Source: Phocoena phocoena
Taxonomy: Eukaryota > Chordata > Mammalia > Artiodactyla > Phocoenidae
Assembly (NCBI RefSeq): GCF_963924675.1
Contig: NC_089222.1
Span: 5,338,501-5,402,500 of the forward strand
Length of the DNA: 64,000 bases
Direction of reading: 5' to 3'
Part shown: positions 22,461 to 32,640 of the stretch, piece after piece
Numbering within the stretch: the first letter of the stretch is position 1
How the letters are laid out: each line of letters opens with the position of its first letter
The notes under the pieces: model-generated
The model's input: only the letters and a program-made list of their open reading frames with translations
The model's database searches: none
Told to the model about the DNA's origin: nothing
Position numbers and translations under genes: made by a program

Positions 22461-23103
22461 ATGCAGTGTCATTTCATATCCATTTTGGTACTAGCATTTG
22501 GAAATAGCATTTGTTACCTAAATTTGGTTAAGGGAAAAATAGATTAGGATTCATGCAACATTTTGCATGTGATAAAATTTGCCAAAATGACACATTATGT
22601 CTTCTCTTCTTACCCCTTTTTAACTTGTGAAAATAACTCAATAATTTATTCCATCTCTGAAGGTGTTATTTCTTGGATTTTTTTTTTTATTCTTCCACCG
22701 ATTATTTTTTATTATTCCACAGTTCTTTCTTTTTTACATGAGTGCACACAAAGTATGAAAGCACTATATGAAACAAACAAACAAAAAATCTTAAGTATGT
22801 ATAGTACAATCCAAAATACTGCATATCCATGGAAAAAGACAGGCAGGCATATATCTGGACCCAGAAAAAAAGATACATTTCCTTATGAGAACTACAAAAA
22901 TATCCTCGAAGACAGGGAGGGTGAGGAGAGTTTGTGGCCCTTGACGGCAAGCTGGAGTACACAAAGGATGACCAAGAGTCCCAGCATAAAGGTAGCTTAG
23001 AAATAATTAGAAAGATGATGGGTTTTTTCCAAAGGTAAGCAGAATTATGGGAGATAACCTCAGGGAATTGTCAAAGTGCCAGGATCAGAAGGGAGACTAT
23101 CAG
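22461..23103. other. Unassigned sequence, possibly old L1-derived
   Basis: A 145-codon plus-strand frame at 22,563-23,000 has low-complexity AT-driven composition and no domain. Fragments such as 'actgcatatccatggaaaaagacagg' hint at old L1 sequence. Confidence 0.35.
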
Positions 23104-23340
23104 TAAGGAAGATGAGGGCTTCTCTGGTGGCGCAGTGGTTGAGAGTCCACCTGCCGATGCAGGGGACGCGGGTTCGTGCCCCGGTCCGGGAGGATCCCAC
23201 ATGCCGCGGAGCGGCTGGGCCCGTGAGCCATGGCCGCTGAGCCTGCGCGTCCGGAGCCTGTGCTCCGCAATGGGAGAGGCCACAACAGTGAGATGCCCGC
23301 GTACCCCCCCCGCAAAAAAGAAATAAGGAAGATGAGGGCT
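23104..23340 (+). mobile_element. CHR-type SINE with target-site duplication
   Basis: The full tRNA-like head, body and short A-rich tail are present. TAAGGAAGATGAGGGCT at 23,104-23,120 and 23,324-23,340 is a perfect 17-bp direct repeat; its last bases overlap the SINE start. Confidence 0.93.
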
Positions 23341-24183
23341 GAGGGCATCAAGGAACCCCAGGAGGTGGAAAAGAGTCCAGAAACTTTTAAGGGAACAGAG
23401 TTGAAGTCAGGTCGAGAAAAGGTCCTGCGGCCATTGCACTACTTCCTGTAGTTTACAGCCTAACCCAAATCCTTGATGCTTGCTTAGTAAAAAAAATAGA
23501 AAAGAAATAATCATCCCTTCCTAGAAGTGGAGCGGGACTCAGCTCCTCTCCTGGCCTCTCTAGGCTCAGTCATGCAAGGCTCTGCTTCTGACGTCAGGGA
23601 CATCCCCTCCCAGGAGATCCTTGCTCTCCAGTTGCGCCTTTGTTGAGAGACCCTTGGAAAGGATGACTCACAGTTGAGTCACAGTCTTTCCTCTCCTGCT
23701 CTTCACTCCCACTGCCTGGAAAAAGTCATCAGAATTTGGTGTCTTGAGGTGAGAAAGGGAGAATCGGCATGCAGCGTGGGCTCCCGGAGAACATCCAGAG
23801 GTTTCTGAAGGTGAAGGAGGGGCAGCGGGACCTGGAAGGGGCAGAGGGAAGAGAAGAGAAAGCAACCAGTAGCCTGGCCGATGCCAGGACAGGTCTGCAG
23901 AGCGGAGGGCATGCAACAGCAGGGAATCCACTTCTCCTGCCTGCCCCAGACAAACTTACGAGGTACAAACAAACAATGTAGACCTAACTAGATCTGACAA
24001 GGTCGGCCAAACAAATTGTCGTCTTTGAGATGACTATACAACATAGATAAACATCTGTTAACATTAACGATGGTCCTTACCTTGTGTGAATATGGAGCCC
24101 TGAGATATTAGGGCAACTGTTTTTAAGAATGGGATGAACTTGGTGGAACAAACTCAGGTGGAACAGGACAACGAAGAATTGGT
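23341..24183. other. Unassigned unique sequence containing CRE and AP-1 motifs
   Basis: No known repeat is recognised from about 23,341 to 24,183. Several overlapping short frames near 23,670-23,980 have no family. The motif cluster is listed separately. Confidence 0.4.
23589..23681. promoter_or_regulatory. Candidate CRE plus paired AP-1 sites
   Basis: TGACGTCA, the full consensus cAMP-response element, is at 23,589-23,596. TGACTCA is at 23,664-23,670 and TGAGTCA at 23,675-23,681, both consensus AP-1 sites. The surrounding sequence is not an obvious repeat. Whether it acts as an enhancer is inference only. Confidence 0.35.
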
Positions 24184-24410
24184 TTTATTTTTATTTTCTT
24201 TATTAAAAAATTTTTTTTGTGGTAAGCGGGCCTCTCACTGCTGTGGCCTCTCCCGTTGTGGAGCACAGGCTCTGGACACGCTGGCTCAGCGGCCATGGCT
24301 CACGGGCCCAGCTCCTCCGCGGCATGTGGGATCTCCCCGGACCGGGGCACGAACCCGTGTCCCCTGCATCGGCAGGCGGACTCTCAACCACTGTGCCACC
24401 AGGGAAGCCC
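24184..24410 (-). mobile_element. CHR-type SINE abutting a truncated LINE-1
   Basis: This is a complete SINE in reverse orientation with an A-rich tail (seen as T-rich at 24,184-24,220). Its 5' head ends at 24,410, directly against internal LINE-1 sequence. I see no matching direct repeat on the two sides. Confidence 0.9.
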
Positions 24411-24626
24411 TCCAGCTTTCTTTTGATTTCCATTTGCATGGAATAGCTTTTTCCATCCTCTCACTCTCAGTCTGTATGTGTCCCTATGTCTGAAGTGGGT
24501 CTCTTGTAGACAGCATATATATGGGTCTTGTTTTTGTATCCATTCAGCAAGCCTGTGTCTTTTGGTTGGAGCGTTTAATCCCCTCACATTTAAGGTAATT
24601 ATCGATATGTACGTTCCTATTACCAT
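24411..24626 (-). pseudogene. LINE-1 ORF2 N-terminal endonuclease fragment
   Basis: The frame opens with the AP-endonuclease-like start of ORF2 (ISIITLNVRGLNAPTKRHR, then CCLQETHF), which includes the catalytic Asn and Glu positions of the family. Only about 70 residues remain before the SINE junction at 24,411. The remaining endonuclease, reverse transcriptase and C-terminal parts are missing. Confidence 0.85.
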
Positions 24627-24659
24627 TTTATGAATTGTTTTGGGTTTGTTTTTGTAGGT

Positions 24660-25500
24660 CCTTTTCTTCTCTTGTGTTTTCCACTTAGCTAAGTTCCTTT
24701 AGCATTTGTGGTAAAGCTGCTTTGGTGGTGCTGAATTCTCTTAGCTTTTGTTTGTCTTTAAAGCTTTTGATTTCTCCATTGAATCTGAATGAGATCCTTT
24801 CCAGGTAGAGTAATCTTGCTTGTAGGTTCTTCCCTTTCATCGCCTTAAGTATATCATGCCACTCCCTTTGGGCTTGTAGAGTTTCTGCTGAGAAATCAGG
24901 TGTTAACCTTATGGGAGTTCCCTTGAATGTTATTTGTCATTTTTCCCTTGCTGCTTTCAATAATTTTTCTTTGTCTTTAACTTTTGCCAGTTTGATTACT
25001 ATGTGTCTCGGCGTGTCTCTCCTTGGGTTTATCCTGTATGGGACTCTCTGTGCTTCCTGAACTTGCGTGGATATTTCCTTTCTCATGTTAGGGAAATTTT
25101 CGACTATAATGTCTTCAAATATTTTCTCTGGTCTTTCCTCTCTCTCTTCTCCTTCTGGGACCCCTATAATGTGAATGTTGTTGCATTTAATGTTGTCCCA
25201 GAGGTCTCTTAGGCTGTCTTCATTTCTTTTCATTCTTTTTTCTTTATTCTGTTCCATGGCTGTGAATTCCACCATTCTGTCTTCCAGGTCACTTATCCGT
25301 TCTTCTGCCTCAGTTATTCTGCTATTGATTCCTTCTAGTGTAGTTTTCATTTCAGTTATTGTATTGTTCATCTCTGTTTGTTCTTTAATTCTTCTAGGTG
25401 TTTGTTAAACACTTTTTACATCTTCTTGATCTTTGCCTCCATTCTTTTTCTGAGGTCCTGGATCATCTTTACTATCATTATTCTGAATTCTTTTTGCCTA
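24660..25500 (-). pseudogene. LINE-1 ORF1 (RNA-binding chaperone), decayed
   Basis: ORF1p is the L1 RNA-binding protein that forms trimers and coats L1 RNA. The frame is open over 144 codons at 25,371-24,937. It covers the end of the coiled coil (SRITEAEERISDLEDRM), then the RRM-like core starting RMKRNEDSLRDLWDNIK, and the conserved RVPYRINPRRDTPRHIVIKL stretch where the C-terminal domain starts. The C-terminal domain continues in other frames toward 24,660, so it is broken. The N-terminus lies upstream of 25,371 with interruptions. No function is expected. The boundaries are approximate. Confidence 0.8.
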
Positions 25501-26559
25501 TCTCTACTTCATTTAGTTTTTTTTCTGGGGTTTTATCTTGTTCCTTCATCTGGTACTTAGCCCTCTGCCTTTTCATCTTGTCTGTCTTTCTGTGAATGTG
25601 GTTTTTGTTCCACAGGCTGCAGGATCGTAGTTCTTCTTGCTTCTGCTGTCTGCCCTCTGGTGGATGAGGCTATCTAGGAGGCTTGAGCAAGTTTCCTGAT
25701 GGGAGGGACTGGTGGTGGGTAGAGCTGACTGTTGCTCTGGTGGGCAGAGCTCAGTAAAACTTTAATCTGCTTGTCTGCTGATGGGTGGGGCTGAGTTTCC
25801 TCCCTGTTGGTCCCCTCCCTCAGGGTTGTCCTGAGGCAACCCAACACTGGAGCCTACCCTGGCTCTTTGGCGGGGCTAATGGCGGACTCTGGGAGGGCTC
25901 ACACCAAGGAGTACTTCCCAGAACTTCTGTTGCCAGTGTCCTTGTCCTCACGGTGAGCCACAGCCACCCCCCGCCTCTGCAGGAGACCCTCCAACACTAG
26001 CAGGTAGGTCTAGTTCAGTCTCCCCTGGGGTCACTGCTCCTTCCCCTGGGTCCCGACGCGCACACTACTTTGTGTATGCCCTCCAAATGTGGAGTCTCTG
26101 TTTCCCCAGTCCTGTCAGAGTCCTGCAATCAATTCCCTCTAGCCTTCAAAGTCTGATTCTCTAGGAATTCTTCCTTCCGTTGCCAGACCCCCGGGGTTGG
26201 GCAGCCTGACGTGGGGCTCAGAACCTTCACTCGAGTGGGCGGACTTCTGTGGTATAAGTGTTCTCCAGTTTGTGAGTCACCCACCCAGGAGTTATCGGAT
26301 TTGATTTTACTGTGATTGCGCCCCTCCTACCGTCTCATTTTGGCTTCTCCTTTGTCTTTGGATGTGGGGTATTTTTTTGGTGAGTTCCAGTGTCTTCCTG
26401 TCAATGATTGTTCAGCAGTTAGTTGTGGTTCTGGTGTTCTTGCAAGAGGGAGTGAGAGCACGTCCTTCTACTCCGCCATCTTGGTTTCATGTCTTCCCTT
26501 CACCCTTTTAAATCTACTCTGGCTACTGACCAAGAATAGCAGCTCCGTTGTTGATTCTC

Positions 26560-26755
26560 TGGACCAGCGCTGCTGAGAGTGTGCTCCTTGAATCTGTAGT
26601 ATCAGCATCACCTGGGAGCTTGTTAGAAAACGCAAATACTCAAGCCTTACCATCCAGGACCTACTTCAGAAATTCCAGGGGGGGACCCAGCAAGCTGTTT
26701 GAACAATCCCTCCAGGTGATTCTGATAGACACTAGACTTTGAGAACCTCAGCTTT
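26560..26755 (-). mobile_element. hAT-Charlie MITE, MER5A-like
   Basis: The parts 'tagtatcagcatcacctgggagcttgttagaaa' and terminal 'actttgagaacctcag' match MER5A-type ends. Confidence 0.72.
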
Positions 26756-27104
26756 AGTTCAGAAGCTTCATAAGCTTTTATTCATAAGCTCCCACCTGAT
26801 CCCTGAGCACACCTGTCTTTCTCAGCGCATAGCTGGCGGTTGTTAGGAAAAGTTATATTCCCCAAGTAAATGGTTTTACTCCAGATTCATTCTATTTATC
26901 CTTTAGCCCCGACCTCTCAGGGGAGTCCAGACTTACACTTCCAATTCTCTCCATGTGAAATAAAACTGTTCTAGAAGATGCTCAAACTCAACAGGGTTAC
27001 AGCAACCCACTCTTCCCTGTCCCTCATGCTCTTCAAAAAATAAAAACTGACTGGAAGACAAACAATGCTGACTTCCCCCTCTCCTCCCAGGTTCCCTGTT
27101 TTAA

Positions 27105-27262
27105 CAATAGAGAAAGTTATTTGCTGAGCATTCACTGCATGTGCACATAGCCTGTCTCGTTGCTTTTTCCTTCCCCCTGTAAGTCCAGAAGGTAGGACTA
27201 ATGTGAGCACCCACCTAACAGATAAGGAAATTGAGGATTAATAAAATTAAACAGGTAACTCA
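27105..27262 (+). repeat. MIR SINE fragment
   Basis: The parts 'tgctgagcattcactgcatgtgc' and 'cacctaacagataaggaaattgagg' follow the MIR core. It is diverged. Confidence 0.65.
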
Positions 27263-27401
27263 TGAGGACACATGTTGTGCTGGTCAAGGGCACCAGAGGG
27301 AGACCTCCGCTGGAGGGGGAGGAAGAGACCTGCTCTCTGTCCTTCTGCTTGGAGTTTACGGCCAGCAACAGGGTTCTCCCTTCATGCAGAAAGAGGGGGG
27401 C

Positions 27402-27414
27402 TTGTGTGTGTGTG

Positions 27415-27456
<42 letters not shown>

Positions 27457-27459
27457 TGT
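27402..27459. repeat. (TG)n microsatellite
   Basis: About 58 bases of almost pure TG, with one CG and one TA interruption. Confidence 0.95.
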
Positions 27460-27564
27460 TCCTCCAGATGGAAGAAGACTGAATTAAGCAATCTCATGGT
27501 GGGGAGTTGGGAGCTAATCAAGGAACTTTAATTCCTCTCTTTAAGGTCCTCCCCTCGACCTCCC

Positions 27565-28419
27565 CTCACTTGCTCTGTTTTTTAAAAAATTTATTTTATT
27601 GAAGTATCGTTGATTTACAGTGTTGTGTTAATTTCTTCTGTATGGCAAAGTGAATCAGTTATACATACTTACATATGTATTTTTTTCATATCCTTTTCCA
27701 TTATGGTTTGTCACGGGATATTGAATATAGTTCCCTGTGTTATACAGTAGGACCTTGTTGTTTATCCATTCTATATATTATAGTTTGCATCTGCTAATCC
27801 CAAACTCCCAGTCCATCCCTCCCCATCCCCCTCCCCCTTGGTAACCACAAGTCTGTTCTCAATGTCTGAGTCTGTTTCTATTTTGTAAATAAGTTCGTTT
27901 GTGTCATATTTTATTAGACTCCACATGTAAGTGATATCATATGATATTTGCCTTTCTCTGTCTGACTTACTTCACTTAGTATGATCATCTCTATGTCCAT
28001 CCATGATGCTGCAAATGGCATTATTTCATTCTTTTTAAATTTAATTTTTTTTACATATAATTTTTATTTAATATTGGAATAGTTGATTTACAATGTTGTG
28101 CTAGTTTCAGGTGTAGAGCAAAGTGATTCAGTTATACATACATATAAATTCTTTTTCAGATTCTTTTCCCATATAGGTTATTACAGTGTATTGGATAGAC
28201 TTCCCTGAGCTCTACAATAGGTCTTTGTTGATTACCTGGTTTATATATAGTAGTGTGTATATGTTAATCCCAAGCTCCTAATTTATCCCTCCCCCCACGT
28301 TTCCCCTTTGGTAACCATAAATTTGTTTTCTAAGTCTGTGAGTCTGTGTCTGTTTCGTAAAGAAGTTCATTGGTATCCTCTTTTTAGATTCCACCTATAA
28401 GTGATATCTCACTTGCTCT
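27565..28419 (-). mobile_element. Composite LINE-1: two 3' ends in tandem within one target duplication
   Basis: CTCACTTGCTCT occurs at 27,565-27,576 and 28,408-28,419, flanking the whole block. Inside, on the minus strand, an L1 3'UTR with its A-rich end (28,407 to about 28,045) is followed directly by a second L1 piece. That piece (about 28,040-27,577) starts in the ORF2 end region and finishes with its own 3'UTR and A tail. The outer duplication suggests that the two parts arrived together. Confidence 0.8.
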
Positions 28420-31400
28420 TGACAAAACCTGGACCACTTTGTTTCCACGGAGTGATCAATGGAGTTTCCTAAATAGGTTGTCTGTCACTTTATGTTATTG
28501 TTAGTTTGTTTCTCTATAACTGACTTTTGCGATATGGAAATGAAGATCTGTTTTCTTCATTCCTTGAGAAAATGAGTTTATTTTTTTTTAGTCCAACTCC
28601 TTAAGTATATACAACAAACTTATTTGAGAAACAAGTATGGAGTTTTATGTGGTAGATTAAATTCAGAGACATGTAGGAGAGAATAAGTGTAGCCAAACAA
28701 AAAGCAGCTTAGTGAATAATAAGAACATGTACAACGTAGGCTTTGGTAATTTGGGGTATTATCGTTTGCATTTTAAAAGTGTGAGCAGTAAAGTAACAGC
28801 TACTCATAAATGTCTCTATCCAGTCTGACTTAAAATACACCATTATGATTTCACCCCGCAAGCTGACAAAGTTTTCAAAGCAGCAACAGATGTGCTTCTC
28901 TGCCCCCGGGGCACGTCACGTCAAGGCCAAGTAGAGGCTTTGGGAAGCCAATAGCACCAGAAAAGCAGCCATGGAAAGCCCTGGGACCTGGGAACTTATG
29001 TTGGAGACTTCTTCCTTCCACCAAGTTGAGAGTTGGCTGCCCGAGTGTCATCTGGACTCTACACTGTTGCGAACAGAACACACAGGACATTTGGAAAAGG
29101 ATGGTTCTTCTCAGGTGTCAGAGTGTTTTTTCCCTTTTTTATCAATGCGTTAAAGGCTTATTCTTTGGAAAGTAGCTGTCCCAGGAGGATATGATCCAAC
29201 CCTAATTACTCATTTGAGAGATTCGTTCAAGTGAGAGAGTGTTCCTTAAAATAGAAGGGGATTTTCACTTTAAAGTCCAGGAGGTTTCTCCTTCTTCTTC
29301 TTAGTCATAGAGGTTGTGCCGTCATTGACACACCCTTCCTCCCCATTCTGCTTCCTGACTCATTAAAAAAACACCAGGGGATGGACTTCATGATTTAAAA
29401 CATTTTCTTCATGCATTTGATGAAAGCCTGGTATTTTCTGTTGATAAAAAATTTAGAACACTAGTAGTTCAGTGTAGATGCTGCTTACGGAGTTTGGGGA
29501 CAGATCACGTATTCATATGATCTGTACATCCTATGAACAGATCATATGTTCAAAGTGATGGTGAGAAACCTGTCAGCTCTGGTTTGTGGTGAAGGATGAC
29601 CACGTGGTAGATGAGCTGGTGTTACAGCTCACAAGCGTGTTAGAGGGTCTCTCCTCGGCAGTGTTCCATGGACCATGTGACCCCCCTGGGAATACTGTGG
29701 AATGCTGTCTTGTCACCTGCCACGACTTTGTTTATTCTCTTACCCTTTCTCTTGTACTTACCAAATGTACTTAGCCGTCCTGTCTACTTATTCTCACATC
29801 AGCTTCACGCCCCCAACTAGCTATGCAAGATTTGGAAGGCCTTTTCACATCCTTGGACGTCAGTTTCTTTTAAAATGTTGTGTGCGTTATCTTTAACATC
29901 TTCATCAGCTCAAAAATTTTCTAGTTCCTTATCTATGCTTTTATATGCTAGTGCATTTCACTCTCGTCTTAATTTGTAAGCTAATCTTGGTATTTAGGTC
30001 TCATTTGAGAAAAATGTCACAAGCAGAGATGGGAGGAAATAGTATCTTCGTGTCTTAAGTACAAGAATTAGAAGCTCATGAATTACAATGAGCCTTAAAT
30101 TAGTTGGTGGCAAAGTTACCTTTAGATCATTTTGTCTATCTGTTTAAAAGGCAGGTAACAGTATTTGGGGGTCAAAGAAAGAAGACTGGGAGATGTGACT
30201 TTGAATGCTATGCAAATTAGCAAGGACAATTGTAACATTTATGGTTGACTATTATGTGAAAACCACTCTTGGAATTGTATTGCCTCTTGTTTAGGGTTTA
30301 ACATAGCGAGGTGTTTTTCTAGAAGTCTGTGTGTGCTCATACTGGGAATCCTGAAATAAACTCCAACAAAACCTAAAGTAAAGACATCATTTATTCTAGG
30401 GGCTTCTGTAAACCCAACTATAGTCATCACTTGTTCTCATGTAAAATTTTTGATGTGTCCTAAGAACATTCATAGATCACTCTGGGGCAGCTTCAATAGT
30501 TTTAGAACCAGAGAAGATTTCCACTTTAAAAATGATATGGGTTAATTGTAAGATTTGAAAGAGAAAAACACATTTTTAGATGAGAGGGAAAATGATCTCT
30601 TCACTTGACATTTTGCTCTATTACTGCCTTTAAATAACCCCATTGATTTCCTTGTATAATGATAGAATATTAGAGAATAATTGATATAGTTTGGAAATTT
30701 TTATAAACATGAAGACACATTGAGACAGTTATTTTGACTAATGTCTATATCTACCCATAAATCAATATACTGAAAGGAAATTATATAAACATTAAGAAAA
30801 GTTGAGACAGTTATTTTGAATAATGTCTATACTTAATCGTGACTTAAAACATTGAAAGGAAATACAAACACAGGCTCTTTCTTTAATGTAGGACACTATA
30901 GGCTGCTTGACGGTCAGAAAAACCATGGATTTAGCTGCCAAGTCAGTTGTGTGACGGTTAAGGTCAGTGGTTCATATTTTAAACAATCTGAGAATGGCTG
31001 TATGTGTTTTCCAAGCTAGTGTTTAAAAACCTTCATAAATATGTATTCCCAGGATATAGCTATTAGAGAAAGTCTTGTCAACTTTCATGCCCTTCTATGA
31101 CAGATTGTTTTTCTTTTTCATACAAAGGATACATGGCTGATTTAAAGCCCAGAACAGTTCAACAGCAGTTATATGCTATCATGACAAGTTCTGTCTAAGC
31201 TTGTTTAAAAACATCCCATAGGGGATGCTTCAAAGAATGGCACACAGTGACAACTGGAAGAAAGCTGCTTTATTAATAGTTGGCAATCCTTACCAATGCC
31301 AGGCATGTTGCGTTGTCTCTGTTCAGCCTGGTCACCTGTTCTCATTCACATCCACCTCTAAAACAACTGCTTACATTTTGAACAAGTCCAAGGGAATATT

Positions 31401-31644
31401 TTCATGCGAGCTAAGTTCTAGCTTACCTAAAATAAATATGTATTAAACAAACAGAAACAATGGGCCATGTAGGAAATCACCCTGTCTTCTTATAGATCTT
31501 GTACTCCCTTTTACCAAAATGTAAATAAGGTGGTTCCAGGTCGGGGTCTTTTCAATAACCCTCCAGCTGAGAGAGAACTTTTCATCTCCCACTTTTCCTT
31601 CTCTGCCTCATTCTCGTTTTCCCTTTCTTCCTTTTTCTTTTAAA
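28420..31644. other. Long unassigned low-repeat stretch
   Basis: About 3.2 kb without a confident gene, SINE or LINE. It contains a diverged tandem duplication at 30,701-30,863 and a 12-bp inverted repeat at 29,514-29,548. Short frames at 28,875-29,153 and 29,586-29,896 have no recognisable family and no convincing splice context. Confidence 0.4.
30701..30863. repeat. Diverged two-copy tandem duplication
   Basis: Two consecutive units of about 80 bases share TTGAGACAGTTATTTTGA, 'taatgtctat' and 'tgaaaggaaat' in the same order. Confidence 0.65.
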
Positions 31645-32640
31645 AAATTTACTAAAGTATACTTGATTACAATGTTGTGTTAATTTCTGCTGTACAGCAA
31701 AGTGATTCAGTTATACATATATATATTCTTTTTCATATTCTTTCCCATTATGGTTTATCACAGGATATTGAATATATTTTATATTGGAGCACAGCCGATT
31801 AACAATGTTGTGATAGTTTCAGGCGCACAGCAAAGCGACTCAGGCATACACATCCATGTATCCATTCTCCCCCAAACTCCACTCCCATCCAGGCTGCCAC
31901 ATAATATTGAGCAGAGTTCCCTGTGCGATACAGTAGGACTTTGCTGTTTATCCACTCTATGCATAATAGCTTGCATCCGCTAATCCCAAACTCCCCATCC
32001 TTCTTTCCTGGCACCCCCGGCAACGACAAGTCTGTCCTCTATGTCTGTGAGTCTGTTTTTGCTTCATAGATATGTTCATTTGTGTCGTATTTTAGATTCC
32101 ACATATAAATGATCTCATATGGTAGTCATCTTTCTGATTTACTTCACTTAGTATGATAATCTCTAGGTCCATCCGTGTTGCTGCAAATGGCATTATTTCA
32201 TTCTTTTTTATGGCTGAGTAATATTCCATTGTATATATGTATTACATCTTCTTCATCCGTTCATCTGTCCATGGACATTTAGGTTGTTTCCATGTCTTGG
32301 CTATTGTAAATAGTGCTGCAATGAACATTGGGGTGCATGTATCTTTTCGAATTAGAGTTTCCTCTGGATATATGTCCAGGAGTGGGATTGCTGGATCATA
32401 TGGCAACTCTATTTTTAGTTTTTTGAGGAACCTCCACACCATTTTCCATAGCGGCTACAGCAACTTACATTCCCACCACATCTTCTTTATCCATTCCTCT
32501 GTCGATGGACATTTAGGTTGCCTCCATGTCTTGGCTATTGTAAATAGTGCTGCTGTGAACATTGGAGTGCATGTACCTTTCTGAATTAGTTTTGTCTTCT
32601 TCCCTTTTCTTAACATCTGTTCTGTCTTCTTTCCCACTGG
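31645..32640 (-). mobile_element. LINE-1, 5'-truncated, mosaic
   Basis: Read on the minus strand, the element covers the ORF2 C-terminus and 3'UTR. Frame pieces include [18 protein letters not shown] and [18 protein letters not shown]. The 3'UTR begins at 31,645 as one subtype and switches at about 31,776 to the last 140 bases of another. It returns to the first subtype near 'gagttccctgtgc'. At the 5' side a 112-bp ORF2 segment is present twice (32,244-32,355 and 32,478-32,589). Confidence 0.82.

Larger units (their letters stand above)
24411..26488 (-). mobile_element. LINE-1 5' third (5'UTR, ORF1, start of ORF2), 3'-truncated
   Basis: On the minus strand the element begins near 26,488 with 'gaaaccaagatggcggagtag', the typical L1 start with a YY1-like site. 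It runs through a 5'UTR (about 25,600-26,488), ORF1 (about 25,500-24,660) and the first residues of ORF2 (24,626 onward). It stops at 24,411 where a SINE begins, so the rest of ORF2 and the 3'UTR are absent. Ordinary L1 insertions lose the 5' end, so loss of the 3' end is atypical and suggests a later deletion or a fused retrocopy. The 5'UTR differs from that of the element at 47-53 kb, indicating another L1 lineage. Confidence 0.87.

Noticed and set aside
22563..23000. 145-codon plus-strand open frame
   Set aside because: AT-driven composition, no domain, no splice context.
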